Positions 1-11,300 of a DNA stretch of 64,000 nt are shown here, piece after piece. The DNA comes from Delphinus delphis. Taxonomy: Eukaryota; Chordata; Mammalia; Artiodactyla; Delphinidae. Within the stretch, counting starts at the first letter, position 1. Every line of letters begins with the position of its first letter. The DNA lies in assembly GCF_949987515.2 (NCBI RefSeq), contig NC_082699.1:79837458-79901457 (forward strand). Reading direction: 5' to 3'. A program made the position numbers and the translations under genes. The notes under the pieces were generated by a model. The model saw nothing but the letters and a program-made list of their open reading frames with translations, searched no databases and had not been told where the DNA came from.

Positions 1-10
1 CGGTTGCTGG

Positions 11-110
11 CAGACCCCGGGTCCAGGCGCTAGGAGCCAGCACCCGGTGGCAGCAGACCCGGGGTCCAGGCGCTGGGAGCGGCACCCGGTGGCAGCAGAC
101 CCCCAGCGCT
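11..110. repeat. Short tandem repeat, 42-43 bp unit
   Basis: Two full units and part of a third are seen, each beginning with 'cagac' (at 11, 54 and 96) and containing 'gtccaggcgctgggagc' and 'cacccggtggcag'. It lies in what should be the last intron of SPATC1. Confidence 0.85.
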
Positions 111-280
111 GGGACTCAGGGCCCTGGCTCTGGGCCTGGGGTCATCGGTGCAGCATGAGGGTGGGAAGGGACGCCCACAGGGGGTGTGCAGGCCACGGGG
201 CGCTGGGACGGGGGGCCCGGAGGAAAGGCTGAGAGGAAGCGGGGCGGGACCCAGGGGGCAACCCTGGGGGCTTTGGGACG

Positions 281-500
281 CCCCCTCGTCTTTCATCACC
301 CCCAGCCATGCTCTCCGTCCCCAGCTCCTGTGGCCCCCGCTCAGTCCGAATCCCTGGCGGTGGATGGAGCAGGTGACGGGGCCTCTGGGACCCCCTCGTC
401 TTTCATCACCCCCAGCCGTGCTCTCTGTCCCCGGCTCCTGTGGCCCCCGCTCAGTCCGAACCCCTGGCGGTGGATGGAGCAGGTGATGCGGCCTCTGGAA
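281..500. repeat. Tandem duplication, 110 bp unit x 2
   Basis: Copies at 281-390 and 391-500 differ at only a few positions; both start 'ccccctcgtctttcatcacc' and carry 'ggcggtggatggagcaggtga'-like sequence. The similarity breaks near 500. It is intronic to SPATC1 and has no splice-site role that I can see. Confidence 0.9.
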
Positions 501-711
501 CCTCTCTGCTCAGGCGCAGCCCACAGGGCTCCCCTCGCCCTGGAGCCCACAGGCGCCTCTCTCAGCGCCTCCAGGACACCCCCCTTAGGACACCCCCTCG
601 GATCTGGATCCCCCCACAACCACACCCCCGGCCTCCGTCGCCCCTCACCTGCCTGCCTGCTGATGTGCTGCGGTGGGGCCAGAGGGTCCCTGACGGCTGC
701 TGTCCCCTCAG

Positions 712-1041
712 GCCTCCCTGAACCCCAGCGACCACAAGCTGGACGAGGAGCTGTGCCAGACACTCTCACAGCGCTACGTGAGCATCATGAACCGGCTGCA
801 GAGCCTGGGCTACGACGGGCGGGTGCACCCGGCCCTGACCGAGCAGCTGGTGAACGCCTATGGCATCCTGCGGGAGCGGCCCGAGCTGGCCGCGTCCAAG
901 GGCGTCTCCTACACGGTGGATTTCCTGCAGCGCGTGCTGGTGGAGACCGTGCACCCCAGCATGCTCGCCGATGCGCTGCTGCTGCTGTCCTGCCTCAGCC
1001 AGCTGGCGCACGACGACGGCAAGCCCATGTTCATCTGGTGA
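712..1041 (+). CDS. SPATC1: Speriolin, terminal coding exon (partial, 3' end)
   Basis: The exon follows a 'tgtcccctcag' acceptor at 701-711 and is read in phase 0 to a TGA at 1039-1041, giving 109 residues. The protein matches the Speriolin C-terminal domain: 'RYVSIMNRLQSLGYDGRVHP', then 'LTEQLVNAYGILRERPEL', and the family ending 'DDGKPMFIW'. Speriolin is a germ-cell centrosomal protein that binds CDC20; that is family knowledge. Upstream exons lie left of the window. A gene on this strand just upstream of SMPD5 and OPLAH agrees with the human order. No lesion is visible in this exon. Confidence 0.93.
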   Translation, partial: ASLNPSDHKLDEELCQTLSQRYVSIMNRLQSLGYDGRVHPALTEQLVNAYGILRERPELAASKGVSYTVDFLQRVLVETVHPSMLADALLLLSCLSQLAHDDGKPMFIW

Positions 1042-1078
1042 TGCTGGCTCGCTGTGGCCCGCACCTGGGTGCACAGCC

Positions 1079-1084
1079 ATTAAA
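1079..1084 (+). promoter_or_regulatory. Polyadenylation signal ATTAAA of SPATC1
   Basis: ATTAAA lies 38 bases after the stop codon, so the 3' UTR is very short. Confidence 0.7.
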
Positions 1085-1089
1085 GCTCG

Positions 1090-2870
1090 CCTCGGACGCT
1101 GGGCCTGCGCTGGTACTCCTGGGTGGTGCTGCCTCCTCTGGGGGGCTCGCCAGCGCCCCCTCCCCAGCTCCCCTTCAGTCCCGCCTACCCTGTAGGTTCA
1201 CGCCCCTTCCGGGGCCCCTGGGGAGAGCCCCAAGACCAAAGCTCAGCAGCTGTGTTTCCAAGGGGGATGTTCCAAAGGCCCCAAAGCTGGCCTGGCAGTG
1301 GGAGCACAGGAGCCCCTGAGACCTGGAGGGGGAAGAGCCGGAAGGAGCCCAGCTGGCAGGCAAGGGTCGTGGTGTGCCAGCAGGCCTGGTGACGGGCATG
1401 GAACTGAGGCCTGGGCACAGAGCAGGAGGCAGAGGCGACGTCAAGAGAAGGATGTGGGCGTGGGAGCGCCTCCCTCTGCACGAGGCAGCAACAAGTGCTT
1501 CTGGAACCTCACGGAGGGCAGGAGGACGTTAAAGGGAGGGGAGCCAGGAGGAACCTGGGCACCGCGCAGCCCAGGGAGACGGGGTCCCTGCCAAAGGCCC
1601 CGCAGGAAGGGACCGGACTGGGAGAGTCAGAGCCGGCGAGGGCAGATTCCACCTACTGCAGGGGCAGAGCTGAGGTGCACAGGCCGACGGAAAGCCGAAC
1701 AGAGCAGGGGAGAGCAGGAGTGGGGATGGGGTGGGGTGGGATTCCTGGAGGTGACCTAGAGACTCGGAGCGGGAAGGGCTCAGGGAGAGTGCGGGATGCA
1801 GAGGGGTGCAGGCCAGGATGCTGGTCCCTTCAGGACGTGCGTGAGGAGAGGAGAGCAGCGTGGGGCAGAGCAGAGGGCCTGCCTGAAGAGGGGGAGGTGG
1901 TGGGGATGCGGACCCCAGTCAAGGAGGCTCTGGAAGCACCGCTGCCTGCCAGCCTGAGGACCGCAAGTGAACAGAGGAGCCCTGGGTCTGGGTTCAAGCA
2001 GGGGAATCACGTCAGCAACCAGCGAGGGGTGCGGAGAGGGGTGTAGCGCGTGCTGGGGTGCTCGGCCCCAGGGCTCCGTCTGCTTGCTCCCCTCACTGCC
2101 GGGCTGCTACTTCAGGAGATGAAGCCAGACCCCTGGGAAAGGCAGGGAAGGCCTCTGTGTATAGACATGTTAGAGAGCTACACATGCAGACCTTCCAGCT
2201 CTGCCTGCCGAGAAGGCTTAGCAATACGACAAACCCACGGCAACGAGCACACCCAGCACCAGCTCTTGATTCGTAAAGGGTATCGGGGATTTCTGGAAAA
2301 TTGGGGGCTGGGGGGGGGGAGCAGAAGCCCCTTCTCCATGTCTGTAGGTGTGAAGGGCAGCCCTGGCCCAAACTCCAGGGCAATCTAAGAGACAACCTTA
2401 AGAGCTCTAGGAACTGGTTCACAGCTCGAATTAGGAAGGTGGAGGGCAGGGCAGCGCCTGAGCAAGCGGGAGGCGGCTCGGTCCTGGGATGCAGCAGAGC
2501 GGGTGCAAGAGGCTGCGTGGACGCAGAGCTGGCTTCCACCTGGCTCGCGTGCCCCGGCGGCCCGGCCTACTGCGCGGGGCCGAACCAACAGCCCTTCCCC
2601 CAGATTGGAAGCTTCTTGGGGGAGGGTCACAGAGCCGCCTCCACTATGGGCGGTGCCCGGCGCTGAGCCGGTGACTGGTGAGGCCTCTCCGAGTCCGCCC
2701 CTTCCTCGGACTTGGGGGAAGCAGGTCGGGGTGGGGTAGATCCCGCAGTCTGGGCAGCGGGAGCGCCGGGGCCATTACGCTCTGACTCGCGGGAGGAGGG
2801 AGAGGGGGAGGCAGCGCGCATCGCGCTCCACTCCCTGTCGCTGCGCCGGCCCGCATTAAGAAGTGTCGCG
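1090..2870. other. GC-rich intergenic stretch, no gene seen
   Basis: The stretch between SPATC1 and the SMPD5 relic is about 60-65% GC. Long open frames are present on both strands, but none has recognisable domains, splice structure or family resemblance. A G run occurs at 2311-2320. Confidence 0.6.
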
Positions 2871-3289
2871 CTCCACTTGGTGTGGGCTGCACCCAGAAGT
2901 CGCTCCCATCGGGCGGGTCTGGGGGTTCTCCCTGCGGCTTTCAGGGGAGGGCGGGGCGAGAAGGATCTGGGGCGGGACTAGGGTCTCTTTCGCTTTCCCT
3001 TTTGTTCTCCAACCGCCGCCGAGGTTCCGCGCGGGTGAGGAGAGGGCGGCTTCCCGGGTGGCTCCGCCTGTGCCCATACCCCCAGGCTCGCGGGGGCTCA
3101 GCGCCTTGCCGCCTCCGCGCACAAGTTGTGCCACGTGGCCTTGACCCCTGTGACTCCCCTGCAGCTCCCGGGCACGCACGAACGAGTCGACTCGCACGCT
3201 GGAAGCCAGTGAGTCGTCGGAGAGACTTGCTACCAAGAGCCCCGCGCGCCACGCCATGCCCGCCCGACTGGCCCCCGACGCCCTGCGCC

Positions 3290-5245
3290 CTACGGCCCTC
3301 ACCCTTCCCGCACCCTGTGCTGCACGCTCTCCCCGGCCTGGCCCGCGCGCTACGTTTCTCGGCCTGCTGGGCCCTGGACCAGCTGCTGGGCTGCTGGGCG
3401 CCGGCCGCACGCCCGAGCGACCAGATCTGGCTGAGCGCCGCAGCGGGCGCCGGAGCGGCTCTGTCGCTGCTGCTGCTTGTCGGCCTGCCTGTGGCACTGC
3501 CGGACCTGCTGCTGCAAGCCTGGCGCCGTCCCTTCTGCTACCAGCCCCCTCCGCAGTGCTGGGCGCCCCCCACGCCCTGGCGCCCCGCGCGCAGCTTCAG
3601 CTTCTTCGGCGTCAACCTGTGCCTGCTCCCCGACGGGCTGGCGCACAACCAGCGGCGGGCCGAGACCGTGGGCGCCGTGCTGCTCGCCGGCCTGCGGCAT
3701 TCGCCCTATGGGGCTACCGGCTGCAGTTGGCCAGTGCAGGGGTGCCGTGCCAGCGAGGCTGGACTTCATGTGCCTGCAGGACGTGTTCCATCTTCGCGCA
3801 GAGCGACGCCTGCTGAGCCGCCTGGCACCCAATCTGGGCCCGGTGTCGTACGACGTGGCACATTCGGCCTGCAGCCCGGGCTACACCTGAAGCTGCTGGG
3901 CAGCGGGCTGCTGCTGGCCTCGCGCTACCCGCTGCTACGCGCAGATTTCCAGTCCTTCCTCACGCACGTTGCGAGGATGCGCTGGCCTCCAAGTGACTAC
4001 TTTCTGCACAGGTGTCCGCCCACCGGCCGCGGCGATCCGGAACCCGGAAGGGGGCGGGACATGGGGTCGAACGCGCGAAGGTCCCCAAGCGCAGCTGGGC
4101 ATCCCGGACGGGCGCCACATCGTGGGCTTTCCTGCACTGCACGCATTTGCATTCGCCGAGCGGTGAGCCCGACTGGCTGCTCGTAGGCTCGTGGGCGGGC
4201 CGCCCCCCCTCACTCTGCGCGGAGTCCCAATCCTTGTCTGCACCTCCCCTCCCCCCACCGTTTATTCACTGCCCCAGGCGCCGCCAGTCCCTTCGAGTGC
4301 TGGTGGGCTCACAGATCGGGACCGGGCGGGGCGGGGAAAGGCGCGGGCGCAGCTGGGTGTCCAGGAGGCAGAATGGCACCTCGGACTGAGCCTTCCTTCC
4401 CTCCCCGTCCCTCTCCTCCAACCCACCCCGCCCCGCAGAGGACGGGCTCCTGCGCCGCACACAGCTGACGCTGTTGCTGGACTGGGCCGAGCTGTCCGAG
4501 GTTGAGAGCCGCCAAAGTGACGAGGCCGTGGCCTTCAGTGTGCGCCTGGGTGACCACAACTTCGACAACTGCGCGCTTAGGTGAGAAAAGGCTGCAGCGG
4601 GGCGGGCGGGCGGCCCCGCCCACCGAGCGCCGGCCTCTCCGCAGCCCACGCGCGGGAGCAGCGGCACCAGCTGTTCAGCCGCTTCCGGGACCGCCGCCGG
4701 CCGGGGACGCGCCGGGGTTGGGGGCGGACGGACCTAGGGCGGGCTCGCGGGCCAGGCTCCCACTGATACCGCCTCTCCCCACCGTCCTCCGCCCTCCCCA
4801 GGAACGCTGCTGAGATCCTGCAATCTCCGCCACTCCGTGGCCTGCCCCGCGGAGATGCTGAGGTGAGTGGCTACCTGGGGGCCAGGCAACGCTCGGAAGG
4901 AGGGATGCCCTAACCTTGGTGACACTGCCACCCTCCTCAGGGCCTTGGAAAGGAGGAAGGGCGCCGCCACTCCCTGGCAGGCCCTCCCAGGGGAGGCCGC
5001 CCGGCTGAGCACTGGCGGGCCGTCGCCTGGACTACGTCACCTACCGAGGAGGACCCGGAGGCGTTCTGAGCCCAGTACGTGCCAGAGCTCAGGGTGCTGG
5101 GCCTGCTGGCGCTGGGGCGACCCCTCAACCTGACTCCTGCCCCCAAGAGGTGGAACGGGTGACACTCAGCACCGCCCTGGTGGGGCTTACGGACCACCTG
5201 GCGGTGGGACTTGCAAGCCCTCCTAAGGCAGGTACGGAGGAGACA
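3290..5245 (+). pseudogene. SMPD5: Neutral sphingomyelinase SMPD5 (mitochondria-associated), inactivated copy
   Basis: Pieces of the enzyme appear in order but not in one frame. They are the N-terminal 'WALDQLLGCWAPAARPS', a hydrophobic segment near 3440-3510, 'FGVNLCLLPDGLA', 'RLDFMCLQDVFHLRAERRLL', 'LKLLGSGLLLASRYPLLRA', 'EDALASK', 'AQLGI-DGRHIVGF', 'GDHNFDNC', and the C-terminal 'TALVGLTDHLAVGL', which holds the catalytic DH pair of the family. Reading-frame breaks lie near 3720-3745, 3857 (1 bp missing), 4131 (1 bp extra), 4948 and 5020 (1 bp missing each). The 'RFSNL'-type stretch after 'LLPDGLA', which carries a conserved active-site Asn, is missing. The frame reopens in the same exon each time, so introns cannot explain the breaks. 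The family enzyme would hydrolyse sphingomyelin to ceramide and phosphocholine. Its 3' end abuts the 3' end of OPLAH. Confidence 0.88.
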
Positions 5246-5330
5246 GGTGCCAGCACGGGTGGAAAGACAGACAGGGACACAGAACGTGAGCCTGGCCAGC
5301 CGCCACTGGAACAGGACGACTTCAGGAATC

Positions 5331-5336
5331 TTTATT
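5331..5336 (-). promoter_or_regulatory. Polyadenylation signal AATAAA of OPLAH
   Basis: The plus strand reads tttatt; on the minus strand AATAAA begins only 15 bases after the OPLAH stop codon. Confidence 0.8.
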
Positions 5337-5351
5337 GTGCGGGGCCCTCCC

Positions 5352-8300
5352 TCACACAGTCTCCTGGGCCCTGCGGTACTCATAGACGCTGCCCCGCTCA
5401 GGGAAGGCTAGGGGCTGCGGGAGCGACGCCGGCAGAGGGGCGGGGTCCTCTGGGTCCCCATAGCCCCCGCCGCCTGGTGTGTGGAGACAGAACACATCCT
5501 GTGGGGCAGAGGGGAGGTTCAGTGTGGGGATGGGCTCTGCCTGTCTCCTGCCGCCATCCCATCCCCGGCAGGGCAGTGCAGCCACAGCAGCCAGCTGGGA
5601 CCCCAGAGTCTGCAGCCCCCATCCTTCAGGAGCCAAATTAAACTCCGTCTCTAGTTATCTGTGCAACTCCATTCACTCTGTGGGATGGGGGCAGCTGGGG
5701 GTGGGGGCGGGGATGGGACAGGCCAGGCCGCAGTCCTTACCCCCGGGGACACGAGCACTGAGGTCTTCCCGCCCAGATTCACTGTCCGGCCGCCCTTCCG
5801 GATCAGTAGGTTTAGGCCACGAGTTCCGGGCTCGCCCCCTGCAAGAAGAGGCAAGGTAGGGGTGGCCCAGGAGGCAAGGAAGTGAGAGGCGTGGGGAGTT
5901 GGTGGGGGAATAGGGGGGTAGATGGGACAGGAGGTGGGTGGGGAACTGACGGCCGTGATGGGCTGGGGGGAGAGGGGAAGGGAGCCACTTACCCATAAGG
6001 CCATAAGGCTGGAAGGCGCGGCGCTCGGTCAGCACTGACAGTAGCGCCTCCTCACGAAAAAGCAGCTCGCGGATAACACCATCGCCGCCCCGGAAGCGGC
6101 CGCGCCCCCCAGACCCCAGTCTCAGTTCAAAGCGGCGCAGGATAACTGGGTACCTGCGCGGGGCCAGGGTCTCAGCCCAGCCTGCCCCGCCCCCGCTCCA
6201 CCCCAGGCCCGGCTCCTCAGCCCCACCCCTTCCTGCAGCGCTCACCTGCTCTCCAGGATCTCGGGGTCGGTGATCCGTGTGTTGGTCATGTGGCTGTGCA
6301 CACCGCTGCGCCCATGCCAGCCGGGGCCCGCGCCCGCGCCGCCCGCCACCGTCTCGTAGTAGCCCAGGTGGGCGTTGCCCAAGGTCACGTTGTTCATGCA
6401 GCCCTGGCGGGGACAAATGGCCGCTGCGCTGGCTGGGGGCGCGTCGCCTCTCGGCCGGTCGCAGCCTGCAGCCCTCCCTCGCCCCGCCCCCAGCAGCCCC
6501 AGAGCTGTGCCCACCGGCCCACCACACCTGGGAAGCAGCGCAGGCCCCGAAGGCCCCCAGGATGACGTCCACCACCCGCTGCGACGTAAGCACGTTGCCG
6601 CCCACCACCGCCGCCTCTGGGGACGGGTCCAGGATGGAGCCCTTAGGGATCACAACATGCACCGGTGCCAGGCAGCCCTGTGGGGAGAGGGGCCAGCGCT
6701 CAAGAAGAGTTGGGAGGTACACCATCGCGTCCCTAGGATCAGTCCGACCTTGGGCCGGCCTAGCCCCAGGCTCCCTCAGGGTGACGTGGGGCTTGGGGTT
6801 GACCTGCTGTCCGTGTGCGCACCACACCCTTGCACACCTGGTTGAGTGGGATGTCGCGGCCGACCAGACAGCGAAGGCAGTAGATGAGCGCAGACAGCGT
6901 GATGGCCCGAGGCGCGTTGAGGTTGCCGAACACCTCGGGCCCCGTGCCGCTGAAATCAAACACCGCGCTACCCTGCCCGCCAGAGAGGAGGGGAGAAGTC
7001 AGCAGCCGGGTGGCCACGGCCCTGATGCCTGGGGAGGTCCTTCCTCCCAAGACTGACCTCACTCACGTCGATCTGCACTCGGAGTCGGATGGGAGAACCG
7101 TCGTCCATGTGGTCCTCTGCAGACACCTCCAGGGGCAGGCCCTGGGCCTGCCGGGAGGTTCCAAAGGCCCGAAGCATGTCTCGCACAGCTAGCTCAGCGT
7201 TCGCCTGGTGGAGAGTATGTTCAGTAACGGCCGCGCCACCTTCCAGGTGGGCCAGGTGCCCCCCACCTCCGTCCACCTGCCTGGGGCAGGCACAGAGCTG
7301 CCGGCTCGCTCCTTCCCCCCGGCCCACCTGAATGTGGCCCATGTAGGCCTGTACCACATCCAGGCCGTACTGCCCAATGAGCTCGCCCACCAGCTGGATG
7401 CCCTTCTGGTTGGCTGCCACCTGGGCACGCAGATCTGACAGGTTGTCGTGCAGGTTCCGTGTTCCGCTGCAGCCTGGAATGTTGCCTGGTGCCCGCAGGG
7501 CTTCGGTTACCGCTGAATGGATGGGATCGCCACTGAGCCACTCAAAGTCCCCGGGCCACCTGGTGCCCTGCTCCACACCTGCTGTACTTCTCTGCTGGGG
7601 CACTTGCGGGGACCACACGTTGGCCCATCACTGGCTCCCCACTACCCTGCTGGCTCTTCCAGGTCCCTGAAAATCCCCAGCTTTCCCCCATCAGCTACTG
7701 AACCTTCTTCCCACACCACAATGCCCCAGGGCACCCTAGGATGGGACAAGCAGCTTTGACCGTGACCATGATCTCACGTGGGCTGGAGGTACCCGGGGCA
7801 GGGGGCAGGGCAGGGGGAAGGTTCCCTCAGCAAACTCTCCTCCCTCCTTCATTTCTCCTGCCCTACCTCCCCACCACCTGGCTCACACTCTCCAGCCTTT
7901 TCTGGGCACCCCTCCCCTCTCCCAGCAGGAAAAACCACTTCCCTTAACCCTCCCACACTCACACTGCCCTCAGCCCTGGGGCCCCGAACTCACCGCCACA
8001 GCCAGTCGTTTTGAAAGAGCGCCAGCATGGCTGCCTGTGCGCCCCGCCACCGCCCCCAAAAGATCTGGACAAGGCGTCCACCTCGGGCAGCAGTACGGGT
8101 TCTGGCCCCGTGGACCACTCCCTGCTTCGGGCAAGCTCCCCTCCTGAGTCTGGATCAGGGTCCTCTCAGGCTCCCTGGCCGCTGGGTCCTCTGCCAGACA
8201 TGCCTGCACAGGTCCCTCGGTGACCCCTACCCTCTGCCCCCACCCCATACTGACCAAGGGAGCAGCCAGGCCTCAGTCACTCTGTTCGTGTTCTCAGCAC

Positions 8301-11300
8301 CCACAAGAGCCCATGGCTCTGTTACCCCACCTTCCACCCTGCCCACATCACCTGTTCTCACTCTGGGATGCCCCGTGGGCTCTCACACCAGCTGTCCCTG
8401 ACCCCCAGGTGCCACTGCAGTCTCTGTCCCACCTTCCTGGCAACTGCAGTGCCAGGACCTCCATCCTACAGCTGTCCAAACTTGATTCCTCCCCGCTGCC
8501 CAAGTCCCACCACTTACCAACCCTGACCTCCAAAACCCCCTCACGGTTGCCTCCCAGCTTGAGGCTCAGCATCTTCGAGGGCGAGAGCGGCTGCCCCCCC
8601 CACGCCCCCTGCCTGGCCTGCAGGAGCCTCCACGCGCCCTGCACGCAGGCAGGGGCTTGCCCGGTGCACAGGCAGCTCAGGCCCAGCTGAAGCCCTTCAC
8701 GGCTGCCCAGTGACTGACCCAGGCCCCGAGAGCCTGCAGCCCCTGGCCGCTGGTGCCGCCGTGTCTCTGCAGTCCCCAGAGCCAATGCAAACCCAGTGCA
8801 AATCATAAACGCCACCAGCAGCCGCCCACCTTAAAATAGGCTCCTCCCCCTCCTGCACCCAGTCCCTTGGGTGTCCTGGCCAGCTCCCCACCCCCAAACC
8901 TTCCAGGCCTCCTTGGACCCAGGCAGAACTCAGCTCAGCTCGTCTGATCACCTCTGAGAGGCGATCTGCAACCACCCTGGGGGGTCACCGAGCAGCTCCC
9001 TCAGCCTGGAGGCTGGCCTAGGCCGGGGGGGAGGGGGGCAGCGGGGGCTGCATCCCCGTGTCCGGCCCAGCCTGGCTGCACGAAGCGGCCGGGTGTTTCA
9101 GCCCCACCCCAGATCCGTTCCCACTCACCCTCCTCCTGGAAGACACCCGCCTGGACGAGTCTGAAGGACAGAAAGATGGCGCCCTCCTGCTGCAGGGTGG
9201 TGGAGTGGGGGGGCATGGAGCCCGGTGTGATGCCCCCAATGTCCGCGTGGTGCCCACGGCTGGCCACGTAGAACACAGGCCGCGTCTGACCCGGCCAAAA
9301 CACCTAGGGGTGAGGGCAACGGTCAGGGGCGCCGGCGGCCCTACCACCCGAGGTACCTGGGCAGCGACCCTCACCGGTGTGATGACGGTCAGGTCTGGCA
9401 GGTGGCTGCCCCCCGCGCAGGGGTGGTTGCTCAGCAGAACGTCGCCGGGATGGAGGTCAGCCCCCACGTGCTGGATCTGAAGCCAGGAGACAGGTGCAGA
9501 GTGGGGAGGGGGCCGGTGCAAGGGGCGGGGGGCAGGGAGAGGGGCCCGCCGAACCTGGAACTGCACCGTCTCCTGCATGGCACCCAGGTGCACAGGGATG
9601 TGAGGGGCGTTGGAGACCAGCCCCCCGTCGGGCCCAAAGAGGGCGCAGGAGAAGTCCAGGCGCTCCTTGATGTTGGTGGAGATGGCCGTGCGCTGCAGGA
9701 TGCGGCCCATCTGCTCTGGGGACACAGAGTGACCAAATGCCCGCTGGCCCCACCCCATCCACAGCGCATCCCCGGGGTACGGAGAGGCAGGGCCCACCGC
9801 CTTCAAGGCCTCTGAGTCCCGGACCCAGGACCCGAAGCGGGCGATGGTCCACCCAGACGCTGCGAGGCCATGGCCAAGCCACATCTTACTCGTGAAGGGC
9901 ACCCCCTTCCTCCCCAGCCCTGCCCAGCGCCACCATCAGCCCTACGCCCTGCTTCGCACGTTAAGAAACTGGTGCGGGGCACGGGCTTCGGAGCCTGGGT
10001 TCACCGTGCGGAGCCCAGACCACGCGGTGCCGGGAGGAGAAGAGCGCCCACCCTGCCCAGGGCCTGCGCCACCGCAGGACGCCTTCCGCTTCCGCCCCTT
10101 CCCCCGGGTCACGCTTTCTCTCCGCACACCCCTGCCTGGTGCGCCGCAGGGAGCGGGGCGGGGAAGCAGGATGGTGGAAGCCACTCACCAGCAATGCTCA
10201 TGAAGCGATGGGAGAAGATGGACAGGTGGATGGGGTCGAGCTGGGCACCCACCGTGCCGGGGGCCTCAGCCCCCACGGAGATGCGGATGTCCCCAGTCTC
10301 AGTCACCTCCGCCTGGCAGGCTGGCTCCACCAGGATGGTACTGCGGGCAGGGCAGCAAAGGGGCTGCAGGAGCCAGGCCACACACCCCTCCCAAGCAGGG
10401 ACCCCACGTGCCCAGGCCCAGAAGCAGCCCAACCGGGAAGGGACCCGAGAGCCCTTCAGGCTCCTGCAGCCTGGGCCCCACGGGTCACCCCAGCCCCGGC
10501 AGCCGTGGCCCCGGCCCTCAGCCCACCTGTTGCTGTCAATGAGGAGGCAGGGCCCCTGCAGCTTGTGCCCAGCGCCCAGCTCGCCCAACAGGTACACGGG
10601 GGTCTCCTGGTAGCCCCCCTCGAAGTAGCAACGGGTCGTCTGAGGAGGGCGTCAGGTGAGCGAAGTTCCTAGGGCCGGTGCCCTCCCTGCGTCTCCCCCT
10701 CCACACCTGTCCCCGTGTCCCAGTGGGTGTGGGTGGACGGGCACAGGCAGGGCCACCAACCTTGTCTACCCGGGGAGGCCCACTCTGGGCTTTCGGGACG
10801 TACTCGAGGCGAAGGCCACTGCGGCCAGTGCCCCTCACCCGCACGTCGTCCACCACCACTGGCCGCTCAGGGATGATGAAGCCAAACTCCCTCATGTACC
10901 TGCGCACCCGAAGGTCCCGGAGAGCCATCAGGGCGGGCAGCCGGGCCAGCGGACGCCAGCCAGGGCTCCCAAGACGCGGAGCTCACATACCTCCCGACGA
11001 AGCCCGCCCCGAAGTCGCCCGCTCGGGGTGAGTGGGCCGTGGCCGGGTGCTGGCGGGCGGACACCATCAGGGCGCAGTCCGTGCCCTGGTAGCGCAGGTG
11101 CAGGAAGCTCTCGGTGCTGATCTGAGCCCTGCAGCGGCGACAGGCAGGGCACTCGCACTGGGTACCCTCGAGGACACCCAGGCCACCCCTCCCTGACTGC
11201 CGCCGAAGAGGCCCCAAGTGCAGCGGCTCGGGTGCGGCAGGCCCTCCACCTGGCCCGGCAGCCCCCGGAGCCCCACCTGGGGAAGCCCTGGGCCCGCAAG

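Noticed and set aside
186..1319. A 377-residue open frame over the left end
   Set aside because: It overlaps the SPATC1 exon in another frame and its length comes from high GC; no domain is recognisable.
2882..4186. A 434-residue open frame that contains SMPD5-like stretches
   Set aside because: Only parts of it match the enzyme; matching segments leave this frame at 3720-3745 and return at 3857, so it is not a real protein.
5673..6959. A 428-residue minus-strand frame
   Set aside because: It reads through several OPLAH exons and introns; the splice-correct OPLAH model explains the conserved parts.
7513..9128. Possible nested gene in the long OPLAH intron
   Set aside because: Open frames on both strands show no family resemblance or splice structure; the intron is simply large.
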